In this document: positions 30,093 through 40,236 of the stretch, one piece after another | Layout of the letters: every line of letters starts with the position of its first letter | How positions within the stretch are numbered: the stretch's first letter is position 1 | DNA from: Rhodocyclales bacterium | GTDB lineage: Bacteria; Pseudomonadota; Gammaproteobacteria; Burkholderiales; Rhodocyclaceae | Direction: 5' to 3' | Length of the DNA: 64,000 nucleotides | NCBI GenBank assembly: GCA_016235165.1 | Contig: JACRLX010000050.1 | Location: 1-64,000, forward strand | Notes under the pieces: model-generated | Databases searched by the model: none | Told to the model about the DNA's origin: nothing | The model's input: the letters and a program-made list of their open reading frames with translations, nothing else | Position numbers and translations under genes: made by a program

Positions 30093-31619
30093 TCAAGCTG
30101 TATTAACGGGCTTTGCCAGGTCGTGGTCGAGCGCAAAGCGGATCACCTCGGCGGTGCTGTGCAGGTCGAGCTTGCCCATCAGGTTTTGCCGGTGGGAGAT
30201 GACGGTGTTGGGGGAAAGCTTGAGTTGCCTGCCGATCCGGGCCGAGGTCATGCCCTGCGCAATCATCCCGAGGATCTGGCGTTCCCGTTTGGTCAGGCTG
30301 CCGAGGGCATCGCCGTTTGCCGCCGGGGCTGGCGTGCTCGAGGTGTTTTCGCGGATCAGGGATTCGATCCGCTTCAGCAAGTCGATGCCTTCTTCCTTGA
30401 GCCGTTTCTTGTTGCTGATGTCGAGAACGGTGCCGACGATTCGCGTTGGATTGCCAGCCGCATCGCGATGGCTGCTCCTTCCCCTCGCTTCGACCGTAAC
30501 CCAGTAGCCCTCCTTGTGCCGCATGCGATGCTCGCTGTGCAGGACGGGCGTTTCGCCGGCCAGGTAGGCCGCCACGCGAGCCTCGACCTGCGCCAGGTCC
30601 GCGGGATTGCACAGGCGCTTCCACTGATCCACGTGGCTGGGGCCGGGATGCACGGGGTAGCCCAGCATTTCGTACCAGCGCTGCCCGAAGAGAATGCGCC
30701 CGCTCGTCAAGTCGCAATCCCACAAGGCCAGCCCCGATCCCGCCAGGGCCATTTCAAGACGTTCCTGATTTTCCATCAGGGCTGCCTCGGCGTGCTTGAG
30801 TTCGGTGATGTCGCGCCCCACCGACTGGGACTCGACGAGGTGCCCGTCGGCGGCGAAGAATCCGCGATTGGCGAACTGCATCCAGCGCAATTCGCCATTG
30901 GCCACGAACACCCGGTTCTCGATGACCACCACCCGGTTTTCCGGCGACATCTCGCCCAGCTTGCGTTCGATCATCGGCAGGTCGTCGGGATGGGCGACGG
31001 GATGCCAGCGCGTACCGATCAGTTCTTCCGCCGTCTTGCCGAAGGTCCGGCAATAGACGTCGTTGGCGAAGGTGAAGGTGCCGTCGGGAAGAAACCGGCT
31101 GATCACCTCGGTCTGGTCTTCGACGACAGTACGGTAGCGATTCTCGGCTAACGACAGCGGCACTTCAGCCTGCGCACGCTCGATCAGCGTTGCCAAATGT
31201 GCCGCAAGCAAATCCAGCAAGCCCAGCGTTCTTGCATCGGGCCGATGCGGCATACGGTAATGCGTGGAAAGCATGGCGATGACTTGCCCGGCCTGGCTGA
31301 TGACGGGGGTTGACTGCACGGCCCGGACGCCGGCTTTGCGCTGCATCTCCAGGGCAGGAGTGCCGGCGAAGATCGGGCTTTGCTCGACGTCTTCGACGAT
31401 GACCCGCTCGCCCAGGGCCATCGATGTGCCACAGACACCGTGCCCAAGGCATACGCTGTTCCAGTAATCGATCCACCAATCCGGAAAGCCCTGATGGACG
31501 AAGATCCTCAGGTGACCTGCCGCATCGACGACCTGGATATTGCCGAAATCCGCCCCGGCAAACCCGATGGCCGTCTCCAGGACTTCACGCAGGGCGTCGA
31601 ACGTTGATTTCTTCGACAT
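30093..31619 (-). CDS. GAF-PAS-PAS LuxR-type transcriptional regulator
   Basis: A 508-residue regulator. An N-terminal GAF domain (about residues 1-160, with GNIQVVDAAGHLRIFVHQG and VCGTSMALGERVIVEDV) is followed by two PAS domains with PAC tails (SVGRDITELKHAE; GTVLDISNKKRLK). The LuxR helix-turn-helix is at about 435-500 (LTKRERQILGMIAQGM...NTVISHRQNLMGKL). GGAG six bases before the ATG sets the start. It follows the hybrid kinase gene by 81 bases. It is probably the DNA-binding output or a parallel sensor of the cluster; no receiver domain is present, so it is not a classical response regulator. Confidence 0.85.
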   Translation of the reverse strand: MSKKSTFDALREVLETAIGFAGADFGNIQVVDAAGHLRIFVHQGFPDWWIDYWNSVCLGHGVCGTSMALGERVIVEDVEQSPIFAGTPALEMQRKAGVRAVQSTPVISQAGQVIAMLSTHYRMPHRPDARTLGLLDLLAAHLATLIERAQAEVPLSLAENRYRTVVEDQTEVISRFLPDGTFTFANDVYCRTFGKTAEELIGTRWHPVAHPDDLPMIERKLGEMSPENRVVVIENRVFVANGELRWMQFANRGFFAADGHLVESQSVGRDITELKHAEAALMENQERLEMALAGSGLALWDCDLTSGRILFGQRWYEMLGYPVHPGPSHVDQWKRLCNPADLAQVEARVAAYLAGETPVLHSEHRMRHKEGYWVTVEARGRSSHRDAAGNPTRIVGTVLDISNKKRLKEEGIDLLKRIESLIRENTSSTPAPAANGDALGSLTKRERQILGMIAQGMTSARIGRQLKLSPNTVISHRQNLMGKLDLHSTAEVIRFALDHDLAKPVNTA

Positions 31620-31700
31620 GGGCAACTCCATCAAGCGCGTCAAAGCCGGTGAATGCTTGCTGCCCTGCTCCCGGTTTCGCCGTCCCGGCCGCGCCTGGCC

Positions 31701-34640
31701 TTACCGGGATTGCGAGTCCGGCCCCGCCTCGCCCAGGGCCGCCGCCAGTTGGTCCAGTTGTTCCGTCACGCAACGCATTCGCGCCGGCAAATCGGCGAGT
31801 CCGTCCGCGGGATTGTGTACCAGTTGCTCCACCGCGGCGGCGGCCGCCGCCAGTTCGCCCGCGCCCAGCGTCGCCGCCGCGCCCTTGAGCGTATGGGCGA
31901 TGCGGCGGGCATCCTCGCTCGCGCCCTGCCGCAGGCAGGATTCCAGCGCCAGCATGTCGCCGTGGTGCGAGCGGGCGAGCTCGCGCAGCAACTCGATCAG
32001 CCTTTCCTGCCTGCCGCGCAAGAGCCGGAGAGCGAACTCGACATCGACGCCGGCATCCTGCGCCAGCCGGGCCAGGATGCGCCCGGGATCCAGATCCGGT
32101 CGATCATCCGCGTGCGCCGCCGCCGTACCGCCAGCGCCGACTTTTGTCGCCGCTAGCGCCGGCAGCCACTTGAGCAGGGTCGCGTAGAGCGCGTCCGGGT
32201 CGACCGGCTTGGCGACGAAGTCGTTCATCCCGGCGTCGATGCAGGCCTGGCGGTCTTCGTCGAAGGCATTCGCGGTCATGGCGAGTATCGGCAGTTCCCG
32301 CCGGTCCGGCAGGGCGCGGATCGCGCGCGTGGCTTCCAGCCCATCCATTTCCGGCATCTGCACGTCCATGAGGACGAGGTGGTAGCGGTTGACCCTCGCC
32401 TTGGCCACGGCGATGCTGCCGTTCTCGGCGGTATCCACTTCCATGCCGACGTTGCGCAACAGCTCGATCGCCACTTCGCGGTTGATCGGGTTGTCTTCGG
32501 CCAGCAGCAGGCGGGCACCCGCACGGCGCTCGCGCAGTTCGGCTTCCGCCCCTGCGCCGGAGGCACCGCGCGCGGCCGGCGCAACCGGCTGGCCGTTGTC
32601 CAGCCAGGCGGTGAACCAGAAGCAGCTGCCCCGGCCCGGCGTACTTTCCACGCCGGCTTCGCCGCCCATCAGGCGCGCGAAGCGCCGGGTAATCGCCAGG
32701 CCGAGCCCCGTGCCGCCATAGCGGCGCGTGGTCGAGGTATCGGCCTGCTCGAAGGCCTGGAACAGTCGCGGCAGCGCGGCGGCGGCAATGCCGATGCCGG
32801 TGTCCTCGACCTCGAAGCGGACCAGGAAGCGGCCGTCGCGCTCATCCAGCAGGCGGCTGCGCAAGGCGATGCTGCCGGACTCGGTGAATTTGACCGCATT
32901 GCCGGCAAAGTTGAGCAGGCACTGGCGCAGGCGCGTCGCGTCGCCGCGCAGCCATTGCGGCGCCCCGTCGCAGTCCGTGCTCACCGCGAGCCCCCTGGCG
33001 CCGGCCTGCCCGCCGATCAGCGAGGCGACCTCGCCGAGCAGCGCGGCAGAATCGAAATCGCGCATCTCGATCACGATCTTGCCGGCCTCGATCTTCGACA
33101 GGTCGAGGATGTCGTTGATCACCGACAGCAGGTGTTTCGCCGCGCCCTCGATCTTGTCCAGCCAGTCGGCGGCCTGGGCCGTCCGCGCTTCCTGCCGCAG
33201 CAGGTGGGTCAGGCCGAGGATGGCATTCATCGGCGTGCGGATCTCGTGGCTCATGTTGGCGAGGAAGGCCGATTTCGAGCGGTTGGACGACACCGCCTCG
33301 GCGCGCGCCTGCTCCAGCGCGGAGGTGCGTTCCACCACCATTTCCTCGAGGTGGTGGCGGTGCGAATCGAGCTCCGCGCCCAGGCGCTTCCTTTCCGTGA
33401 TGTCCTCCTTCACCGCTACATAGTGGCTGATGCGGCCGTCGGCCTGACGGATGGGCGTGACGATGGCAAACTCGACGAACTCGCTGCCGTCCTTGCGCCG
33501 ACTGCAGAACTCTCCCCGCCACGCCTGCCCCTGCCCGAGCGCGGCCCACAGCGCTGCGAAGGTCTCGGGCGGCGTGTTCCCCGATTTCAGGATGCGCGGA
33601 TTGCGGCCGACCAGTTCTTCCAGCGCGTAGCCGGTGTGGCGCAGGAAGGCCTCATTGACGTATTCGATGCGCCCGTCGAGATCGGTTATCACGATGCTCT
33701 CCGTGCTTTGCTCGACCGCCTGTGACAACTGGCGCAGCTGTTGTTCCGCCTGCTTGCGTGCCGTGATGTCGCGATACACGCCACGGCGGCCGAGGAAACT
33801 GCCGTGCTCGTCGTACAGCGGCGAACAGTTGTGGCCGATCCAGGTCACCGAGCCATCGTGGCGCAGCACCCGGTATTCGAGCTCTTCGATATCGGGAGCC
33901 GCGAGGTAATGAACATGGTTGCGATAGGCCTCCCGGTCGTCCGGATGAATGAGCTCCGTCATCAACGCCGGGTCGGCCAGAAAGGCCTCGGGCGCAAAGC
34001 CGAAAATCCGCCCTGCCGCGGGTGACAGGTAACGGAAGTGTCCGTCGGTACCCATCCAGAAGACGCAATCCCATGCGCTATCGGCCAGGAGGCGGTATTT
34101 CCGTTCGGACTCCGTCAACGCCGCCAGCGCGACTTCAAGCTGGGCCTTCGCCGCCTGGGCGTCCTCCATCAAGGACAGGGCGGCGAGCCGTGCCTGCTGC
34201 TGCGCCTTGAGCGCGGCGGCCTGGGTGGCTCCCAGTTCCGCTTCGGCGGCGCGGCGGGCCTGGCTTTCGGCAACCTCGCCCAGCGTGCGGCGAATCGCCT
34301 CGGGCAGGCGGACCAGGTTGTCCTTGAGCACGAAATCGCGCATGCCCAGGTGCAGCAGCTCGACCGCCTTCTCGTCGCCGATGCTGCCCGAGACGAGGAT
34401 CACCGGCAGGTCCGGGCATCGGTCCTGGATGCGCCGCAGGCTGGCGGCGAAATCCATGCCCGGCACGTTGTAGTCGGACAGCGCCAGATCCCAGCCTTCG
34501 CCCAGCGCCGTGTCGAGGTCGGCGTCGCTGTCTACGCGCCCGTATTCGGCGACGATGCCGTGCTGTCGCAGGAAGCGCTCCAGCAGCAGGAAATCGGCCG
34601 GATCGTCCTCGATCACCAGCAGATGCAATGGCGCGCCCAC
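31701..34640 (-). CDS. Hybrid histidine kinase: REC-PAS-PAS-HisKA-HATPase-REC-Hpt
   Basis: A 979-residue soluble phosphorelay kinase. Receiver 1 (about 1-125) has IEDDPADF and acceptor Asp in [11 protein letters not shown] coiled coil precedes two PAS/PAC domains (about 185-430). The H-box is [16 protein letters not shown] (about 465), with ATP-binding boxes [10 protein letters not shown] and GTGLGLAIT. Receiver 2 (about 715-835) has [15 protein letters not shown]-terminal Hpt domain carries [16 protein letters not shown]. No membrane helix is present, so input probably comes through receiver 1 or the PAS domains. It starts one base after the single-domain regulator's stop, within the kinase operon. 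Confidence 0.9.
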   Translation of the reverse strand: MGAPLHLLVIEDDPADFLLLERFLRQHGIVAEYGRVDSDADLDTALGEGWDLALSDYNVPGMDFAASLRRIQDRCPDLPVILVSGSIGDEKAVELLHLGMRDFVLKDNLVRLPEAIRRTLGEVAESQARRAAEAELGATQAAALKAQQQARLAALSLMEDAQAAKAQLEVALAALTESERKYRLLADSAWDCVFWMGTDGHFRYLSPAAGRIFGFAPEAFLADPALMTELIHPDDREAYRNHVHYLAAPDIEELEYRVLRHDGSVTWIGHNCSPLYDEHGSFLGRRGVYRDITARKQAEQQLRQLSQAVEQSTESIVITDLDGRIEYVNEAFLRHTGYALEELVGRNPRILKSGNTPPETFAALWAALGQGQAWRGEFCSRRKDGSEFVEFAIVTPIRQADGRISHYVAVKEDITERKRLGAELDSHRHHLEEMVVERTSALEQARAEAVSSNRSKSAFLANMSHEIRTPMNAILGLTHLLRQEARTAQAADWLDKIEGAAKHLLSVINDILDLSKIEAGKIVIEMRDFDSAALLGEVASLIGGQAGARGLAVSTDCDGAPQWLRGDATRLRQCLLNFAGNAVKFTESGSIALRSRLLDERDGRFLVRFEVEDTGIGIAAAALPRLFQAFEQADTSTTRRYGGTGLGLAITRRFARLMGGEAGVESTPGRGSCFWFTAWLDNGQPVAPAARGASGAGAEAELRERRAGARLLLAEDNPINREVAIELLRNVGMEVDTAENGSIAVAKARVNRYHLVLMDVQMPEMDGLEATRAIRALPDRRELPILAMTANAFDEDRQACIDAGMNDFVAKPVDPDALYATLLKWLPALAATKVGAGGTAAAHADDRPDLDPGRILARLAQDAGVDVEFALRLLRGRQERLIELLRELARSHHGDMLALESCLRQGASEDARRIAHTLKGAAATLGAGELAAAAAAVEQLVHNPADGLADLPARMRCVTEQLDQLAAALGEAGPDSQSR

Positions 34641-34641
34641 G

Positions 34642-35088
34642 TCAATCCCGTTTTTCCGGCGCCGGCTCGTTGGTCGCCATCCAGTAGATGCCCAGCCGCG
34701 CCACGGTTTCGGCGAACTCGGCGAAATCCACCGGCTTCCGGACGAAGCTGTTGGCGCCGGTCTCGTAGCTCCTGAGGCGGTCTTTTTCCTCGTCCGATGA
34801 AGTCAGCATGACCACCGGCAGGAGATGCGTGCGCTCGTCGGCGCGCAGCCGTTCGAGCACCTCCAGGCCGTTGAGGCGCGGCAGGCTGATGTCGAGGATC
34901 ACCACGGTCGGCAGCCCGGTGCCGGCGCGCGCGGCGAACTCGCCCTGGCGGAACAGGTAGTCGAGCGCCTGCTGGCCGTCGCGCGCGACGTCGATCTGGT
35001 TGGCGATATTGACTTTCCGGAGCGCGCGCAAGGTCAGCATTTCGTCTTGCGGGTTGTCTTCGACGAGCAGGATGGATTTCAGGACCAT
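34642..35088 (-). CDS. Single-domain response regulator (Rcp1-like)
   Basis: A 148-residue stand-alone receiver. Acidic pocket VEDNPQDE, acceptor Asp in [13 protein letters not shown], Thr/Ser in [10 protein letters not shown] and Lys in FVRKPVDF are all present. Single-receiver proteins of this CheY/Rcp1 form commonly pair with phytochrome-like or dCache kinases. It overlaps the 3' end of the upstream kinase by ten bases and ends one base before the next kinase, so it is likely the diffusible link between the two. Confidence 0.88.
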   Translation of the reverse strand: MVLKSILLVEDNPQDEMLTLRALRKVNIANQIDVARDGQQALDYLFRQGEFAARAGTGLPTVVILDISLPRLNGLEVLERLRADERTHLLPVVMLTSSDEEKDRLRSYETGANSFVRKPVDFAEFAETVARLGIYWMATNEPAPEKRD

Positions 35089-37271
35089 GGAGATTTCTCC
35101 TCAGGGGTATTTTCCGGCAGCGAGAAACAGAATGTCGCGCCGCGGCCGGGTTCTCCGGTGGCGGCGATCTCGCCGCCGTGACGCCGGACGATGCGCTGCA
35201 CGGTCGCCAGCCCGATACCGATGCCGGGAAACTCGTCCTGTCGGTGCAGGCGCTGGAAGGGCTTGAACAGCCGCCCGGCGTGGGCCATGTCGAAACCGGC
35301 GCCGTTGTCGGCGACGCAATAAACCTGCTGCCCGGCCACCTCGCCACGATAAACGCGGATCGCCGGCGCGGCGGCCTTGCCGGTGTATTTCCAGGCATTG
35401 TCGAGCAGGTTGGTCATGATCGCCTCGACCATGCGCGCATCGCCGTGCGCGACGAGGCCGTCTGCCACGTCGACCGCCACCCGCCGCGCGGGTTCCGCCC
35501 GCGCCAGCTCGTCCAGCCGGCGTCGCGCCAGCGCCGACAGATCGATGGCGTCGCGTTGCAAGTCGCCGCGCGTGCTGCGCGACAGCGCGAGGATGCCGTC
35601 GATCAGCTCGGTCATCTTGCGGCTGGCGATGCCGATCTGTTCGAGGTAACCCATTGCCTCGCCCTGCAACTGTGCGCCGTAGTCCTCGACCAGTGCTTGC
35701 GAAAAGCCGTTCATCGCCCGCAGCGGCGCGCGCAGGTCGTGCGACACGGCGTAGGCGAAGCTCTCCAGGTCGGCGTTGGCGGCAGCCAGCTCGGCGGTAC
35801 GCTCGGCCACGCGGCGCTCGAGGTCGGTGTTGAGTTCGATGACCTCGCGCCGCGCCGCGTTGGCGTCCTCCATCTGGTTCAGCGCCGCCAGCCGCGCCGC
35901 CTTCTGCTCCTCGAACGCCGCCGCCAGTTCGCGTTCGGCCTGCTTTCTCTCGGTGATGTCGAGCGCGATGCGGCAGATGTAGTCGACGCCGCCCCGCGCA
36001 TCGAGAACCGGGAACATGAAGGACATGAAAATGCGCTCGACGCCGTCGACCGGCACGATTTCCTCGACCGAGCAGCGCGCCCGCGTTGCGAGAACCCGCT
36101 CGTCGTTGGCCCGGAAGGCGCGTGCGACCTGCTCCGGGTAGAGGTCGAAATCGGTCTTGCCGATGATTGCGGCTTCGCCGCAGTGGTGGATGCGCTGCAG
36201 GTTCGGGTTGGCGAGCACGTAGTGGCCGTCCGGCGACTTCAGCGAGAGGGCGGAGGGCGAATTGGCGATGATCGCCACCAGCATGCGTTCGCGTTCCCGC
36301 AGTGCCGTCTCGGCCGCCGCGCGCGCCTCGGCTGCCGCGGCCAGCCGACGCTGCGCCAGGTCGACCTCGGCAATGTCGGATGGCAGTGCCGCGCTGCCGT
36401 CCGGCGTGGCCAGCCGGGCCACCTGCCGGCTGATCCGGCGGCTGGCCAGCGTGCCGCCCAGCATGCCGAGCAGGGTGGCGAGCAGCAGCGCGGCGAACAG
36501 CGCGAAGCCAGCCCGGTACAGTTGGGCATCGTGGCCGTGGTGCGGAATCTCCAGCAGCACCGACCACGGCGACAGCTCGGAGCGGGCGACGAAGCGGTGG
36601 TCGTCGGCCACATCCCGGCTGCCATCGAATCCGGGCGCCGAGCGTCGCGTAATGTCGGCGCCGGTGCCGTCCCGCAGCGCGATCGACCAGCCGGCCGGCA
36701 GCGCGAGCCGGTCGAGGTGAGGCTGGAACTGGGCGGTTTCGAAAATGCTCAGCATCAACCGCGTTGGCCGGTTCTCGCGCAACACCGGCACGGCAATGGC
36801 GACCAGCGGCCTGCCGTCGATCGGGCTGACGACGATGTCGCCGACCTGCGGCTGGCCGGTTTCCAGCGCCAGCAACGCGGCGGTCCTGCCCCTGGAATCC
36901 GGCAGGCGCGGCAGCCTGGCGCCGTAGGGCTGGCGCGTGTTGAACAGCATCTGCCGCTCGCTGTCGGCGAAGATCACGTGGAGGCCAAAGCTCTGCCGCA
37001 AGCCTTGCGCCTCGGCATAGAGCTCCGGCCAGCGGCGTTCGTCGTCGGCCAGGGGCGAGACGGCCAGCATGTGGAGCGCGTTGATGCGTGCCCGCAGGTG
37101 CTGGTCCATGCTTCCGGCAAAGTTGTGTGCCAGGTTGGCGCCCTCGCGCAGGTGCCGCGCCTCCTGCTCCTGCAGGCTGTCCCGGGTCAGCCAGACGGCG
37201 AGCAGCAGCAGCGGCGCCATGCACAGCCAGATCAGCCGCGCGAGGAAGGTGGACAGCGGGCGCGGCGTCAC
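35079..37271 (-). CDS. Membrane sensor histidine kinase with periplasmic sensor and PAS domain
   Basis: A 730-residue kinase. TM1 is at residues 8-26 and TM2 at about 255-275 (FALFAALLLATLLGMLGG). Between them is a periplasmic sensor of about 230 residues, probably Cache-like. The PAS/PAC region (about 335-450) ends CRIALDITERKQAE, followed by a coiled coil. The H-box is AYAVSHDLRAPLRAMNGF (about 515), a bacteriophytochrome-like form, and the ATPase domain has NLLDNAWKYTG and GIGIGLATVQRI. No receiver is attached; the next gene supplies one. It overlaps the upstream kinase gene by four bases. Confidence 0.9.
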   Translation of the reverse strand: MTPRPLSTFLARLIWLCMAPLLLLAVWLTRDSLQEQEARHLREGANLAHNFAGSMDQHLRARINALHMLAVSPLADDERRWPELYAEAQGLRQSFGLHVIFADSERQMLFNTRQPYGARLPRLPDSRGRTAALLALETGQPQVGDIVVSPIDGRPLVAIAVPVLRENRPTRLMLSIFETAQFQPHLDRLALPAGWSIALRDGTGADITRRSAPGFDGSRDVADDHRFVARSELSPWSVLLEIPHHGHDAQLYRAGFALFAALLLATLLGMLGGTLASRRISRQVARLATPDGSAALPSDIAEVDLAQRRLAAAAEARAAAETALRERERMLVAIIANSPSALSLKSPDGHYVLANPNLQRIHHCGEAAIIGKTDFDLYPEQVARAFRANDERVLATRARCSVEEIVPVDGVERIFMSFMFPVLDARGGVDYICRIALDITERKQAERELAAAFEEQKAARLAALNQMEDANAARREVIELNTDLERRVAERTAELAAANADLESFAYAVSHDLRAPLRAMNGFSQALVEDYGAQLQGEAMGYLEQIGIASRKMTELIDGILALSRSTRGDLQRDAIDLSALARRRLDELARAEPARRVAVDVADGLVAHGDARMVEAIMTNLLDNAWKYTGKAAAPAIRVYRGEVAGQQVYCVADNGAGFDMAHAGRLFKPFQRLHRQDEFPGIGIGLATVQRIVRRHGGEIAATGEPGRGATFCFSLPENTPEEKSPWS

Positions 37272-39409
37272 GGCTTTTCCTCGCGCGCGGGCTCGGCGAA
37301 GGAAAGATCATGCGGCGCGGCGCGTCCAAGTTCCTGCGCCAGTTGATTGACCTGCCGCTTGAGCCGGATCATCTCCAGCTCGCGGCCGACGGCAGCCTTG
37401 TCGAAGCGTTCCAGCTCGGCGTTGCGGTCCTTCAGTGCTGCCTCGGTCGCCTTGCGCGCGGAGATGTCCTCGATCACCGAAATGAAGAAGTCAGGCGCAC
37501 CGTCGGGCTGCCAAACCAGCGCGACGGTGAGCTTGATCCAGACCAGGCCACCGTCGCTGCGGATGTAGCGCTTCTCCATCGCGTAGCTGCCGATCTCGTG
37601 CGCCAGCATGCGGCGCACCTGGCCGAGGTCGGCTTCGAGGTCGTCGGGATGGGTGATGTCCTGGAAGGTCCTGGTCAACAGTTCGTCCGGCGTGTAGCCG
37701 ACGATCTCGCACAGCTTGCGGTTGACCTTGAGCCAGCGACCGTCCGGCGTCACCAGCGCGATTCCTACCGCCGCCTGCTCGAAGGTGGCCGCAAAGCGGG
37801 CCTCGCTCTGCCGCAACTGTTCGCCCGTGCGCCGCCGCTCGGCCAGGAGGCTGCCCACGCGCGCCAGCAGTTCGTCGACTGCGAAGGGCTTGTTCAGGTA
37901 ATCCTGCACGCCGGACTGGAGCAGCTTCACCCGCAGCGCGTCGTCGGCCTTGGCGGTGAGCATGACGATGGGCACGCCGGCCAGCCCGGGGTTCTTGCGC
38001 AGTTCCAGCGCCATCGCATCACCGCTCACCACCGGCATCATCACGTCGGCCAGGATCAGGTCGGGCGCCAGCGCCAGCGCCTGCTCCAGCCCGGCGCGGC
38101 CGTCGCGCGCACTGGCGACGCGGTAGCGCGGCCGCAGCGCGTCGGCGATGAAGGCGTTCATGTCGGCGTTGTCCTCCACCACCAGCACCAGCGGCGCGTC
38201 GTGGCTGGCGGCGCTGTCGGTGGCTGGCGGCGTGGCGGTGGCGGCAAGCTCGTCCACCACCTGCCAGCCGACGACCGGATCGATGCGGCTCGCCGTGTCG
38301 CGCAGGATCGCGCCGGCCGGCGCCTTGAGCGGCAGGCGCAGGGCGAACAGCGCGCCGCCGCCGGGCGCTTCGCTCACCCTGGCCGTGCCGCCGTGCAGTT
38401 CGGCGAATTCCTTGACGATGGCGAGCCCCAGGCCGGTGCCGCCGTGGCGGCGGCTGGCCGCGTCCTCGACCTGGCGGAAGCGCTCGAACACCGCCTCCCG
38501 CATGTTGGCCGGCACGCCGGGGCCGTTGTCCTGCACCTCGAGCAGCGCCACGTCGCCATCCGTCGCCAGCCGCAGTTCGATGGCGCCGCCGTCGGGGGTG
38601 AACTTGAGGGCGTTGGAAAGCAGGTTGAGCAGGATACGCTGCAGCTTTTCGCCGTCGGCCTCGATCGGCAGCGTTGGCGGCGCGGCAACACGGTAGGCAA
38701 TGCCCCGCTCACGGGCGATCGAGTCGAAGTGCGCGGCGATGCTGCGCGCCTGCTCGGCAAATTCCACGCGCGCGTAGTCGACCCGCATGCCGCCGGCTTC
38801 GAGCTTGGCGGCATCGAGCAGGTCGGACACATGGCGATAGAGCAGCCGAGCATTGCGCAGCATCATCTCGGTTTCCTTGCGCTCCTGGGCGGAAAAGTCG
38901 GCGCCCGTGGGACGGCGCAGACGGTTCTCCAGCGGCGCCATGATCAGCGTCAACGGCGTGCGCAGCTCGTGGCTGAGGTTGGCGAAGAACCGCGACTTGA
39001 ACTCGTCGAGCTCGAGCGTCTTTTGGTAAAGCCGGGAGATCTTGTCGTTGGCGGCCGCGGTGGCCTTGAGCGCCTCGTCGCTGCGTCGCTGCGCCTGGGC
39101 AAGGCGCTCGAAGACCCAGCCGAACAGTGCGCCCATGATGACGAACAGCACGATCGAGGCGCCGGATGCCGCTTCCTTGAGTTCAAAACTGAACTGCGGC
39201 GGGATAAACACGTACCAGGCCAGCAGCGCGCCGATCGCCCCGCTGGCCAGCCCGCCCTGCAGGCCGCCAAGCCAGGCGCTGAAGAAGGCCGCCGGGAAGA
39301 ACAGGACCCAGGCATAGGGCTTGATGTAGGCGTCCCACAGCAGCCACTGCACGCCGGCGGCGACAAAAGGTGGCAGCAGGGCGAGGACGAGGCGCGGGCG
39401 GGGGTTCAT
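37268..39409 (-). CDS. Membrane hybrid kinase with receiver followed by PAS
   Basis: A 713-residue kinase. About four hydrophobic segments lie in residues 8-120 (a DUF4118-like layout). Then come the H-box FFANLSHELRTPLTLI (about 145), N box NLLSNALKFTP and G box [13 protein letters not shown] receiver (about 405-520) has acceptor Asp in LILADVMMPV, and, unusually, a PAS/PAC domain follows it (about 535-650). The C-terminal coil VGRELEMIRLKRQVNQLAQ is a conserved tail seen on PAS proteins. It overlaps the next kinase by four bases and heads the cluster apart from a tiny upstream frame. Confidence 0.88.
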   Translation of the reverse strand: MNPRPRLVLALLPPFVAAGVQWLLWDAYIKPYAWVLFFPAAFFSAWLGGLQGGLASGAIGALLAWYVFIPPQFSFELKEAASGASIVLFVIMGALFGWVFERLAQAQRRSDEALKATAAANDKISRLYQKTLELDEFKSRFFANLSHELRTPLTLIMAPLENRLRRPTGADFSAQERKETEMMLRNARLLYRHVSDLLDAAKLEAGGMRVDYARVEFAEQARSIAAHFDSIARERGIAYRVAAPPTLPIEADGEKLQRILLNLLSNALKFTPDGGAIELRLATDGDVALLEVQDNGPGVPANMREAVFERFRQVEDAASRRHGGTGLGLAIVKEFAELHGGTARVSEAPGGGALFALRLPLKAPAGAILRDTASRIDPVVGWQVVDELAATATPPATDSAASHDAPLVLVVEDNADMNAFIADALRPRYRVASARDGRAGLEQALALAPDLILADVMMPVVSGDAMALELRKNPGLAGVPIVMLTAKADDALRVKLLQSGVQDYLNKPFAVDELLARVGSLLAERRRTGEQLRQSEARFAATFEQAAVGIALVTPDGRWLKVNRKLCEIVGYTPDELLTRTFQDITHPDDLEADLGQVRRMLAHEIGSYAMEKRYIRSDGGLVWIKLTVALVWQPDGAPDFFISVIEDISARKATEAALKDRNAELERFDKAAVGRELEMIRLKRQVNQLAQELGRAAPHDLSFAEPAREEKP

Positions 39410-39561
39410 GGCGTGCCCTGGTCGGCGCCCTGTGCGTCGCGATTCTTCAGGAAGTCCAGCGGATAGGGCGGCGCATCCGCTCCGCCCCGGCGCGTGTCCG
39501 CCTGCGCATGGGCCAGGACGCGCTCGAAGACGCCCGAGACCGGAGCCGAGGTAGATGTCAT
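39406..39561 (-). CDS. Possible 51-residue leader protein of the kinase operon
   Basis: A short frame encoding MTSTSAPVSGVFERVLAHAQ and ending YPLDFLKNRDAQGADQGTP. Its TGA overlaps the kinase ATG as ATGA, the same coupling used between the other genes of the operon, which is the main support. No good Shine-Dalgarno is seen, and an earlier ATG at 39585 is possible. No similarity was recognised. Confidence 0.35.
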   Translation of the reverse strand: MTSTSAPVSGVFERVLAHAQADTRRGGADAPPYPLDFLKNRDAQGADQGTP

Positions 39562-39748
39562 CAGCAAAGGCAGGCAGAAGGCCATGAATTCAACATGAGC
39601 AATGGTAGAACGCCACCATCGACAGCGCAATGCTTGAACTTCGGCGTTGCCACCGACCCTCCATGGCCATGATCCCACCATGTCCCGACCAGGGTCTTGA
39701 CGATCGTCAATTGCGATTCGGCGTCGATGAACCGGCGGAATCAGCGGT

Positions 39749-40132
39749 TCAGGTGGGTCGGGCGCGGCGCGCGGCAGCAATCTCGTCGGCTTCGTCCGGG
39801 GCCGTGCCGGTTTCGGCGTTGGGCACGTTGAGGATGGACGGAATGTCCTGCCGCTCACCGAGCAGGCGCACGACATCGAGGCAGTCCTTGCGCTCGAAAT
39901 ATAACCAGATCAGCGGAAAACCCGACACGCGCCAACTACGCAGGCCGGGAATGTTCAGCACTTGGCCGATACGAGGCGAACCGGTGCCGGAATGCTGTTC
40001 GATGTGGTCAAGTACCCCACGAACTGCGGCGATCATGTTTTCCGCAACCGATGGGCTTGCTTCGCGACGGTAGTAACGCGCCGCTTCCTTCCGGTCGGCC
40101 AGCGCCCGGGGGCGCAGCCGGACGCGTTTCAA
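39749..40132 (-). CDS. ParE/RelE-family toxin, probably TTG start
   Basis: A 127-residue ParE-type toxin. LRPRALADRKEAARYYRRE opens the fold, then NMIAAVRGVLDHIEQHSG, GLRSWRVSGFPLIWLYFERKD and LDVVRLLGERQDIPSIL. The last 25 residues after the fold are a non-conserved extension. No ATG fits; the likely start is TTG at 40132, overlapping the TGA of an upstream antitoxin-like frame (TTGA). Only about 100 bases separate it from the SCO gene, too short for a full antitoxin, so it looks like an orphan toxin. Confidence 0.65.
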   Translation of the reverse strand: MKRVRLRPRALADRKEAARYYRREASPSVAENMIAAVRGVLDHIEQHSGTGSPRIGQVLNIPGLRSWRVSGFPLIWLYFERKDCLDVVRLLGERQDIPSILNVPNAETGTAPDEADEIAAARRARPT

Positions 40133-40179
40133 TCGATTTCGCCGCGCGCGATGGCAAGCAATTTTGGAAGTGACCGCAA
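40129..40179 (-). pseudogene. Remnant of the antitoxin partner of the ParE-like toxin
   Basis: The frame that would couple to the toxin reads LRSLPKLLAIARGEID and then TGA overlapping the toxin's TTG. It looks like the end of a small antitoxin, but an in-frame stop lies immediately upstream and only about 60 further bases remain before the end of the SCO gene. The remainder of the antitoxin is therefore missing. Assignment rests on position and the short tail only. Confidence 0.4.
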
Positions 40180-40236
40180 TCAGCACCACGCCGGGGGCGT
40201 GCGCCGGTAGCGCTTCTCCGTTTCGGTGCGTGGTGT

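Noticed and set aside
35178-37346. 722-codon open frame antisense to a histidine kinase
   Set aside because: Mirror of the kinase coding frame; His/Gln/Gly/Arg-rich without recognisable motifs.
37088-39466. 792-codon open frame antisense to another histidine kinase
   Set aside because: Same explanation; the kinase on the minus strand has all expected motifs.
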